Origin: Leptolyngbyaceae cyanobacterium SM1_4_3
GTDB lineage: Bacteria; Cyanobacteriota; Cyanobacteriia; Elainellales; Elainellaceae
Assembly (NCBI GenBank): GCA_012031415.1
Contig: JAAUTN010000029.1
Location: forward strand, 1 to 34,265
Direction: 5' to 3'
Length of the DNA: 34,265 nucleotides
Every line of letters begins with the position of its first letter. Within the stretch, counting starts at the first letter, position 1. Shown here piece by piece: positions 1-6,684 of the stretch. The translations under genes and the position numbers were made by a program. Below the pieces are notes generated by a model, which worked only from the letters and a program-made list of their open reading frames with translations, was not told the DNA's origin and searched no databases.

Positions 1-1304
1 GCCCGATGGCAGCACGGCTAAGGTGACGCTTCAGCAGCGATTTGAGTTAGCGATCGCCAAGCTGATGCCATCCTTTCCATGCCCCTGCGCCGTCTCACCG
101 GGCTAGAGCGACAAAACTGCAAGACAACTACGACCAGCTTACTCAGCGAATGCAAGAGCTACACGAACTGCTCAACAATCGGCGAGAGTTGCTCAAAGTA
201 CTGAAAAAAGACCTGCGTACCCTCAAGCGCAAATACACCGACCAGCGCCGCACTCGCATTCAAACCGAAGCAGAACGCGCCAAAGAGTCTAAGCGTCTGG
301 CAGAAACAACCGCTGATGAGGTCGAGGTTGAACAAGCCGTTGTTCTAGAATTCACCCACCGAGGATATATTCGCCGCCTGACTCCAAGAGCCTTCAAGCG
401 GCAGCAATCCCAAGAAACCCAGAATGGCGCGACGCTGATTGAGGGGGACTTTACGGTTAAAGTGCAAACTGCAAAGACGAAACAGGAGCTACTCATCTTG
501 ACTCGCAGCGGCAAAGCTTACACCACTCTAATTGGTGACATTCCTCAAACGCCCAGAAACTCCAGAGGAACGCCGCTGATTACGCTGTTGCCGTCGGCGG
601 CACATGGCGACCCAGAGACTATCGTTGAGCAGTTTGTCTTGTCGGACGCGATCGCCAATCACGACCTGATCCTGCTTACCCGCCAGGGCAGAATCAAGCG
701 CCTGCCTCTGACAGAGTTTGCTAACTTAACTGGGCGAGGACTCACCGCGCTAAAGCTCAAAGAAGGCGATGAGTTGCTGTATGCCGTTCCAGCCGAAACT
801 GGAGAACATCTGGTTCTGGCAACGTCAGGCGGGCGAATGCTGCGGTTTGAAGTGAACGATCAGCAGGTGCCCGTTCAAAGCCGCACGGCTCAAGGATCGG
901 CTGCAATTCGACTGGGTAAACAGGAACAGCTAATTGGCTGTGTCGCACTCCAGGTCAAGGATGAAGTCTTTCTAGTTTCAGCGAATGGCTATGGAAAACG
1001 AATGCCCGCTAGCGCCCTACGCCTCGCCAATTGTGGAGATTTGGGACTTCAGGCAATGCAGTTTGCGACCAAAACCGATACGTTGGTTGGCGTTACTCCT
1101 GCCTCACCCGCAACAGATGTGACGTTGCTAACGGATGCAGATCGACTGGTGGTGCTGCCTCTTACACAGGTTGCGGTGCAGGGCAAAGATGGCGGGGGCG
1201 ATCGCCTCTTTAAGCCCAACAAGCGCGAAAAAGTGGTAGCGGTGACAATAGTGTCATCTAAAACCGATGAACAAGCTGATGAAATGGATTCTGAGGAGTC
1301 TTAG
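1..1304 (+). CDS. DNA gyrase/topoisomerase IV subunit A, C-terminal part (cut by window edge; two apparent frameshifts)
   Basis: This is the C-terminal part of a type IIA topoisomerase A subunit, which cuts and rejoins duplex DNA with GyrB/ParE. The first 150 bases encode the conserved end of the breakage-reunion domain (SMPLRRLTGLERQ), but in three successive frames: a base seems missing near 49 and another near 117. From 150 the frame stays open through six beta-propeller blades, each with a pattern like RQGRIKRLPLTEF or GGRMLRFEV. The first blade reads RGYIRRLTPRAFKRQ and no GyrA box (QRRGGKG-like) is visible, so this may be the second, ParC-like A subunit that cyanobacteria carry rather than true GyrA. 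The tail is acidic (DEQADEMDSEES). Family assignment is secure; GyrA versus ParC is not. Confidence 0.85.
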
Positions 1305-1328
1305 TTTAGTTTTGGGCCATTTGGTGGC

Positions 1329-1499
1329 TCAGGTGCGGGTGCATTTGAGAATAGAAACTGTAGAGGCGATCGCCTCTTGCTTATTCTCAACGGCATACTG
1401 CACCGTAATTCCATCCCCAAGCTGAATGATCAGACACAGCTTAGAACTTTCTTCTTCTGCTCTCGCTCCCGTGAGCAGTTTCTTTTCCATGAGAAGCAT
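1329..1499 (-). CDS. small hypothetical protein (56 aa)
   Basis: I do not recognise this ORF. It starts MLLMEKKLLTGARAEEESS and ends ILKCTRT, with a central stretch LCLIIQLGDGITVQYAVEN that looks like beta strands of a small folded domain. A good Shine-Dalgarno sequence (AGGAG, complement of 1506-1510) lies 6 nt before the ATG at 1499, which is the main reason to believe it. A second ATG three codons in is a possible start. It converges on the topoisomerase gene with a 24-bp gap. A HIP1-like GCGATCGC lies within it, which is compatible with coding sequence here. No signal peptide or membrane segment is visible. Function unknown. Confidence 0.45.
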   Translation of the reverse strand: MLLMEKKLLTGARAEEESSKLCLIIQLGDGITVQYAVENKQEAIASTVSILKCTRT

Positions 1500-2013
1500 G
1501 GGTCACTCCTAAAAAGCGTAATGTTAAGCACCAAAGTGACACCCTGACGGATAGTTTTTCGTTCAAACAGCCAAAGGAGAATGATTCCTTAGAATCTCCG
1601 GCGCGATGTCTGCCTGATCAGCAAAAAAAGCAGCAGCGCGGAATAAACTCAATTGCATTTTGAACAAGACTATCTCTTAACAAACTCATAGCTTTAACAG
1701 TACTGAACTAAATTTTTACCGCTCAAAACCGTAGAGTTAAGCGTCAAAATTGGATTCAATAATCCTGTAATGCCTTTTTAATTAAGTCCAGTCCGGATCG
1801 CACCCTTAGAATAGCTGGACTATACTTTCAGTGTAAGCACCCATTCAGGTGAGCAAATCTCACTCTATACATAAAGCTTGACCCCTCTAAAGACAGGTTT
1901 TATCAGGTCATCAACACAGTTGCCGCTATTACTTTTCAGGCGGCAACGCCATTCTTTGAGGCAATAGGGGAAAATAAGCTGAAACACTTAAACATAGGGA
2001 ACACGGGCTTACT
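1500..2013. other. intergenic region, 514 bp, leader of the ABC ATPase gene
   Basis: I see no convincing gene. It is AT-rich and lies between two divergently read genes, so it should hold promoters for both. The clearest structure is a perfect 8-bp inverted repeat GTTGCCGC/GCGGCAAC (1919-1926 and 1940-1947, 13-nt loop) about 65 bp before the GTG start at 2014. It lacks a T-tract and so looks like a leader hairpin or operator rather than a terminator. Confidence 0.4.
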
Positions 2014-3342
2014 GTGGCGCAGGTTGTTTTAGAGAACGTATATAAAAGTTTTCTGCGGCATCAAAGCAGACAAACTAGCGTTGTGACGGCAGGCGCTCTT
2101 GTGCCGCCTATAGAGGAAGCACTGACCGAAACGCCAACGACAACGACCGCTTCAATGGTGAATGTCTTGAGGCGCATCAACCTGGGGGTCAAAGATGGGG
2201 AATTCATGGTGTTGGTGGGTCCATCCGGCTGTGGTAAAAGCACCCTGCTGAGACTGATTGCCGGACTGGAGCCAGTGACGGGTGGCAACATCTGGGTGGG
2301 CGATCGCCAAGTCAACGACCTGCCTCCCAAACAGCGTGACATTGCAATGGTGTTTCAAAACTACGCGCTGTATCCCCACATGACGGTTTACGACAACCTG
2401 GCATTTGGGCTACGCCGCACGAAGGCAGCGCACCGCTCTGCCACACCCCAAACTTTAGATGCCAAAACTCAGAGCCGTAGTTTTGCCTGGACAGAAAATT
2501 TTTTGACCACGCTCACCCGCCCCTTCCCCAAACGACTGCGCTACTGGTCGCAGCAAGAGCGGGAAATCGACCAGCGAATCCGCGCTGTTGCCCAAATTCT
2601 GCAAATTCAAGCGCTGCTCGAGCGCCTGCCCAAACAGCTTTCAGGCGGACAAAAACAGCGAGTCGCCCTCGGTCGAGCAATGGCGCGAAACCCACAGGTG
2701 TTTTTGATGGACGAGCCGCTGTCTAACCTGGATGCCAAACTTCGCACCGAAACCCGTGCCCAAATCGTCAACCTTCAGCGTCAACTGGGCACCACAACCA
2801 TCTACGTCACTCACGACCAGGTTGAAGCGATGACGATGGGCGATCGCATTGCCGTCATGAACGCCGGACAAATTCAGCAAATTGCTCCGCCGCTAGAACT
2901 CTACAACCGCCCTGCCAATCGATTTGTGGCAGAGTTTATCGGTTCGCCCCAGATGAATTTCTTACCCGTCCAAATTAGGGCACCGCTGACGATAGTTCAC
3001 CCGCAGTTTCGGTTAACTCTGCCTGAAATTTGGGAAACTGCACTAAGCCAGTACACTGGGCGATCGCTCACCCTGGGAATCCGCCCCGAACACCTCAGCC
3101 TCAGCGTTGCCGCTCCCAAAAACATTCCCGTCCGGGTAGAACGGGTGGAAGCTTTGGGCAATGAAACTCAACTGATCCTGAGTCTAATAGAGTTGGCTGC
3201 TACATCTGAGCCAACAGTTCTAAGATCGCGAGTTGAGCCAGATCGAAGGATTAGCCTGGGAGAAGAACTGTGGCTGGCGATCGCCACCGACAAAGTTCAT
3301 CTATTCGATCCTGAAACAGGAGAGGCGATCGCTCACCACTAG
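2014..3342 (+). CDS. CUT1-type sugar ABC transporter ATP-binding protein (MalK/UgpC family)
   Basis: This is the cytoplasmic ATPase of a carbohydrate importer of the MalK/UgpC/GgtA type. Visible motifs are Walker A GPSGCGKST (about residues 69-77), Q-loop Q115, signature LSGGQ (209-213), Walker B VFLMDE (229-234), H-loop H267 and a C-terminal TOBE-like regulatory domain (about 315-442). At 442 residues it is longer than the usual 360-380 because of two insertions: a Thr/Pro-rich stretch at about 16-48, inside the first beta-sheet before Walker A, and about 45 residues at 137-185 between the Q-loop and the signature. The start is GTG. No permease or binding protein is next to it, so it probably serves permeases encoded elsewhere; in cyanobacteria one such ATPase may serve several systems. 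The substrate cannot be read from the sequence. Confidence 0.9.
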   Translation: MAQVVLENVYKSFLRHQSRQTSVVTAGALVPPIEEALTETPTTTTASMVNVLRRINLGVKDGEFMVLVGPSGCGKSTLLRLIAGLEPVTGGNIWVGDRQVNDLPPKQRDIAMVFQNYALYPHMTVYDNLAFGLRRTKAAHRSATPQTLDAKTQSRSFAWTENFLTTLTRPFPKRLRYWSQQEREIDQRIRAVAQILQIQALLERLPKQLSGGQKQRVALGRAMARNPQVFLMDEPLSNLDAKLRTETRAQIVNLQRQLGTTTIYVTHDQVEAMTMGDRIAVMNAGQIQQIAPPLELYNRPANRFVAEFIGSPQMNFLPVQIRAPLTIVHPQFRLTLPEIWETALSQYTGRSLTLGIRPEHLSLSVAAPKNIPVRVERVEALGNETQLILSLIELAATSEPTVLRSRVEPDRRISLGEELWLAIATDKVHLFDPETGEAIAHH

Positions 3343-3474
3343 ATAACTCTCGCCCAATTACCCAAGCCCAAGTTTTTTGCTCTCGCCCCCGCTTGCTCCA
3401 TACAACATCAACAATAAGTAGACAAAATAGGCGTAAAGTTACCTGCCAGATCATTGCGACTTATGGAACTGGCA

Positions 3475-3492
3475 GTTACATTAGTTAACGAA
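3475..3492 (+). promoter_or_regulatory. candidate HLR1 (RpaB-binding) site upstream of hli
   Basis: GTTACATT, a 2-nt spacer, then TTAACGAA resembles the HLR1 consensus of two (G/T)TTACA(T/A)(T/A) octamers two bases apart. The first half matches fully and the second at 6 of 8 positions. HLR1 is the known binding site of the response regulator RpaB at high-light genes, and this copy lies 36-53 bp before an hli start codon. A CTGCCAG/CTGGCAG inverted repeat overlaps just upstream (about 3443-3475). Confidence 0.45.
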
Positions 3493-3527
3493 GGTTGGCA
3501 AAACATTACAAAATTGGAGTTCAAGTT

Positions 3528-3680
3528 ATGCAGAACGAAAACCGCAACGCATGGAACTGGGGCTTCACTCCCGGAGCCGAAACCTGGAACGGTCGTCTGG
3601 CTATGATCGGCTTTGTTGCTGCTGTCGCCATTGAATATGGTTCTGGTCAAGGTGTGCTTCACTTTTGGGGTCTGATGTAA
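3528..3680 (+). CDS. hli: high-light-inducible protein (Hlip/Scp, one-helix LHC-like)
   Basis: A 50-residue one-helix member of the light-harvesting-like family. These thylakoid proteins bind chlorophyll and carotenoid, protect photosystem II assembly intermediates and chlorophyll synthesis, and are induced by high light. The chlorophyll-binding signature is clear: ETWNGRLAMIGFVAAVAIE, with Glu, Asn and Arg as the usual ligands and salt-bridge residues, in a single helix at about residues 19-37. I chose the ATG at 3528 because a GGAG lies at 3516-3519 and because family members start just before the N-N/P-rich lead; an in-frame TTG at 3495 would add 11 unlikely residues. It is monocistronic, followed by a terminator hairpin, and is preceded by a candidate HLR1 site. 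Confidence 0.93.
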   Translation: MQNENRNAWNWGFTPGAETWNGRLAMIGFVAAVAIEYGSGQGVLHFWGLM

Positions 3681-3734
3681 TCTCTCTAAGAGCGCTGCTT
3701 GCACTGCAAGTCAAGCACTCATAGGGCTAAAGAA

Positions 3735-3769
3735 AAGTGCCCCGCATTTGCAAGGGCACTTTCTTGTTT
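3735..3769 (+). terminator. Rho-independent terminator after hli
   Basis: Perfect 8-bp stem AAGTGCCC (3735-3742) with GGGCACTT (3754-3761), 11-nt loop, followed by a T-rich run TTCTTGTTT. It lies 55 bp after the hli stop. The A-rich left flank (AAAGAAAA) means it could also act on transcripts from the convergent sigma factor gene. Confidence 0.75.
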
Positions 3770-3839
3770 CCTGAGCGTCCTAAATGCAGGAAGGGAAATT
3801 ATCCAAAAATGGGACGCTCCGCCAATTCCAGAGAAATTC

Positions 3840-4961
3840 TTAGCGGATATATTCCTTTAGGACACTGTTGCGGTTTGGATGGCGCAGCTTCCGAAGCGCC
3901 TTTGCCTCTATTTGACGAATCCGCTCACGGGTAACGTTAAAGATTTGACCGATTTCTTCCAGGGTCTTCATCCGTCCGTCGTCCAGACCGTAGCGCAGGC
4001 GCAACACATCGCGTTCGCGCGGGCTAAGAGTACCTAAAACGCTCTCCAGGTCTTCTCTAAGCAAATTCTTAGAAACCTGGTCTTCAGGAGTTTCACCATC
4101 AGACTCAATGAAGTCGCCCAGGCGAGAATCTTCCTCTTTACCAATCGGAGTTTCTAACGAAATGGGCAATTGAGCCGACTTTGCAATGAAGCGCAGTTTC
4201 TCAATTGTCATTTCCATCCGGGTTGCAATTTCTTCCTCGGTAGGCTTCCGTCCCATTTCCTGAGAAAGCAGCTTGGTGGTTTTCTTGATCCGAGAAATGG
4301 TTTCGTAGAGGTGGACGGGAAGACGAATGGTACGAGACTGGTCAGCGATCGCCCGCGTAATAGCCTGCCGAATCCACCAGGTTGCATAGGTTGAAAACTT
4401 GTAACCCTTTTCATGGTCAAACTTTTCAGCCGCACGAATCAAACCCAAACTGCCTTCCTGAATCAAATCTTGAAAGGAAAGTCCCCGGTTCATATACTTC
4501 TTGGCGATCGACACTACCAACCGCAGGTTTGACTGCACCATCTTATCCTTCGCTCGGCGGCCCACATGAAGACGATGGCGAAAAGCAGGGAGAGGCATAT
4601 CAACCGCGTTAGCCCATTCTTTATCAAAAGGCTCTCGCTCTAAATCCTGGACAAGCTGTTCGCGAATTCTTTCAAGCTCCAGCAAATCTGCGATCTTACG
4701 AGCAAGCTCAATTTCTTCATCTGCTCTCAGGAGTCGGATTCGACCAATTTCCTGTAGGTAGAGCCGGATCGAGTCTTCAGTGTAATGTTTCTTCTTGGCT
4801 TGTGCCCGACGACGGTTGGTCTTTCCTTTCGTGACCTTCCCATCCTCTTCATCAGGCTGAGCATCAAAGATTTCGTCTCGATCATCTCCGTCCTCAATCA
4901 AAAGCTCTAGCTCGCTTTCGGGCTGATCAATGGTTTCGAGTACGTCGTTAGCCTGGGTCAT
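3840..4961 (-). CDS. sigA: RNA polymerase primary sigma factor SigA (RpoD)
   Basis: Group 1 sigma-70 factor that directs RNA polymerase to housekeeping promoters. After an acidic/basic N-terminal segment (residues 1-58) come region 1.2 (about 60-95, [18 protein letters not shown]), a short non-conserved region, region 2 (about 141-213, including [17 protein letters not shown] and the core-binding [17 protein letters not shown]), region 3, and region 4 (about 295-365) ending in the -35-binding helix-turn-helix [21 protein letters not shown]. The N-terminus [15 protein letters not shown] and the 373-residue length are typical of cyanobacterial SigA, which lacks the long region 1.1 of E. coli. 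The ATG at 4961 has AGGAG 7 nt upstream. It stands alone, with a long upstream spacer, fitting a complex regulated promoter region. Confidence 0.95.
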   Translation of the reverse strand: MTQANDVLETIDQPESELELLIEDGDDRDEIFDAQPDEEDGKVTKGKTNRRRAQAKKKHYTEDSIRLYLQEIGRIRLLRADEEIELARKIADLLELERIREQLVQDLEREPFDKEWANAVDMPLPAFRHRLHVGRRAKDKMVQSNLRLVVSIAKKYMNRGLSFQDLIQEGSLGLIRAAEKFDHEKGYKFSTYATWWIRQAITRAIADQSRTIRLPVHLYETISRIKKTTKLLSQEMGRKPTEEEIATRMEMTIEKLRFIAKSAQLPISLETPIGKEEDSRLGDFIESDGETPEDQVSKNLLREDLESVLGTLSPRERDVLRLRYGLDDGRMKTLEEIGQIFNVTRERIRQIEAKALRKLRHPNRNSVLKEYIR

Positions 4962-5735
4962 GCCGCGCTCCTCATGCTCCTTAGGTCAAAAAGTCAAAGG
5001 CTTGTAAAAAACAGAAGGATAACATGAACTGCCTCTTTTGATAGAGGGATGTCCATGAATTTTTTCAGACAATCATTAAACTCTTGCTATTGAATTTTTT
5101 TAATTAGTGGGAATGGAGATCTTTGCCCTTACCCACACTAACCAGCAAGAGAGCTAGCGCTTAGTGGTCTAGCACACGTTAATCAACAAGGCATACTTCT
5201 CCCAAGACATTCAACATCGGGTAGAGGCACCAAGATGTAAATTTGCCCTGCGAGTTTCGCAAAGATGTCTCCGATTGTAGCTTTTCTCACAAAATTTGCA
5301 CGCTTTGATCTAAATTCTTGTTGCAGCTAGGGCTAGCAAAATGAAGCTCTTCTCCAAAAAGTCAGCGTTTCATCACAGTTCAACCGAAAGGCTATTCCAT
5401 GATTAGACGATACTTACAAGGTTAACGGCGTTTTAGGCAAAGTATATTGTGACAAACAGCCTAACCGGATTCAGCCATTCTAATGAATCCAGGGAGAAAA
5501 GGGGAGAAAAGCGCATAAAAATATCTCAAATCAAATCTTGCCTCCAATCATTTATTTTTTATAGGGCTAATCATTAGGTTTTAGAATCATGGACTAAATA
5601 AAACCTGATATGTTTTGGAAGTGCCGTGTGGAGTGCGGCACTTCCAAAAATATCGCAGGTTAATCAACTCACGATCCTCAAGGAGGGGAGGCTTGCCTCC
5701 TGCGTTCAACCTGTACGATTACAGCTAGAGCTGTG
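4962..5735. other. intergenic region, 774 bp, sigA upstream region
   Basis: I find no gene on either strand. The part near 4962-5100 is AT-rich and should hold the sigA promoters and leader. A short direct repeat AGGGGAGAAAA occurs near 5490-5512. The right third carries a palindromic repeat element described separately (5602-5700). Confidence 0.4.
5602..5700. repeat. palindromic repeat element (long hairpin plus GGAGGC hairpin)
   Basis: An imperfect inverted repeat spans 5602-5661: AACCTG...ATAT.TTTTGGAAGTGCCG against its complement, with the inner ten bases GGAAGTGCCG/CGGCACTTCC paired perfectly around a 9-nt loop. It is followed by a second short hairpin GGAGGC-TT-GCCTCC at 5687-5700. The two-hairpin layout is that of a dispersed cyanobacterial intergenic repeat; transcribed leftward or rightward it would form a strong stem. 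No coding capacity. Confidence 0.6.
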
Positions 5736-6380
5736 TTACTTTTGCTGAGTTGCACCTGTACTGGGCTGAAGCGCCTTGATCTGACTGGCAAACAGTCCGG
5801 CTCCAGTACCTACTACAGCTAGCAAAAAGCCGAAGGTGCCTGCCCCGGATTGGTTTTCAAGGCGTAGCTGTAAGTTTATGCGCTCTGGAGTCTGGAGAAA
5901 ACGATTGATATCTTCTGTCACCTCTGTTTTCCAGTCCCGTTTTGTAGGGGAAGAAGTGGTTAGGGGAATTTCACCTGTGTGGGTAAGTAGAACAACCTGG
6001 TAGCCCACATGATAGTGATGACGGTGTAGCTGTGCTAGCTTCGCTTCATGCAAATCGGTTAGCGCTATTTCTTGAGTGGTAGAAACAAGGGGTCTGTAGG
6101 TGGTCAGTTTACAGATGCCCTCCGAAGTGGAGTGGTTAATTAGTGAAGCGTGACGCTGGCAAGTTAGAGTTGTAAACCCACCTGCACCCATCAGTACAAT
6201 ACCTGTCATTGAGATCAGAACGCCAAGCAACCAAACTCCTGTTGGCTGAGGAACTGAATAATCTTTAGACTTGATTGGCTCTAGAATAACCATACTTTCG
6301 AGATTTTGAGTTGGGTGTCTGCTGTCGCTCTTGTCCCTTCTTATTTCTTCTAAATATGGCATTGTCAAGAAGGAATGCAT
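5736..6380 (-). CDS. two-helix membrane protein of unknown function
   Basis: I do not recognise a named family. The 214-residue protein has a charged N-terminus, a hydrophobic helix at about 48-70 (GVWLLGVLISMTGIVLMGAGG), a soluble middle with alternating hydrophobic residues and a pleckstrin-like feel (CKLTTYRPLVSTTQEIALTD, then YQVVLLTHTGEIPLTT, then INRFLQTP), and a second helix at about 183-201 (FGFLLAVVGTGAGLFA). This two-helix-with-beta-domain plan is common among uncharacterised cyanobacterial membrane proteins. Internal Met codons at residues 7 and 30 are alternative starts. It is divergent from the TIGR02450 gene with only 16 bp between start codons, so the two promoters must lie inside the opposite genes or in overlap. 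Confidence 0.7.
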   Translation of the reverse strand: MHSFLTMPYLEEIRRDKSDSRHPTQNLESMVILEPIKSKDYSVPQPTGVWLLGVLISMTGIVLMGAGGFTTLTCQRHASLINHSTSEGICKLTTYRPLVSTTQEIALTDLHEAKLAQLHRHHYHVGYQVVLLTHTGEIPLTTSSPTKRDWKTEVTEDINRFLQTPERINLQLRLENQSGAGTFGFLLAVVGTGAGLFASQIKALQPSTGATQQK

Positions 6381-6396
6381 CAGGCTAAGTAGATAG

Positions 6397-6642
6397 ATGC
6401 CTAAGAAACAAAAATTTCCTTATCTGGTAGGCTCTCGATGGACAGCACAACAGACCACTTGGGGGTGGCGACATTTTCAAGTTGTAAATCGCAAGAATGA
6501 AGGTCGCTGGGTGTTTGCTGAAATGGTTGCAGCCTGTGATCCAACGGTTCGCTTTTGGCTGAATGCGAAACAGCTTAAGGATAGAGAGTTGTGGTTAGCG
6601 GGGTGGCAGTCGTTGGGGGAAAGGATGAGGGATGAGAGATGA
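6397..6642 (+). CDS. TIGR02450 family Trp-rich small protein
   Basis: An 81-residue Trp-rich protein of a conserved cyanobacterial family of unknown function. The family core is evident: LVGSRWTAQQTTWGWRHFQV, then EGRWVFAEMVAACDPTVRFW, then the WLNAKQLKDRELWLAGWQSL tail. No signal peptide or membrane segment. The last six residues (RMRDER) and the stop codon are encoded by a GATGAGG heptamer repeat array (6624-6658), so the natural C-terminus seems to have been replaced or extended by repeat sequence. The gene lies 42 bp upstream of the GH116 gene on the same strand and might be cotranscribed with it. Confidence 0.85.
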   Translation: MPKKQKFPYLVGSRWTAQQTTWGWRHFQVVNRKNEGRWVFAEMVAACDPTVRFWLNAKQLKDRELWLAGWQSLGERMRDER

Positions 6643-6658
6643 GGGATGAGGGATGAGG
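6624..6658 (+). repeat. STRR-type heptanucleotide array (GATGAGG)5
   Basis: Five tandem 7-bp units: GATGAGG, GATGAGA, then three GATGAGG. It overlaps the 3' end of the TIGR02450 gene and supplies its TGA (6640-6642). The same unit forms the array at 15901-15942. Confidence 0.9.
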
Positions 6659-6684
6659 GGGATTTTGAGCGGTAGAATCTGGGG

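Noticed and set aside
3495-3527. TTG-initiated extension of the hli gene
   Set aside because: Adds residues unlike the family and bypasses a good ATG with GGAG upstream.
3737-3934. 65-codon frame after hli
   Set aside because: Begins in the terminator hairpin and runs antisense into sigA.
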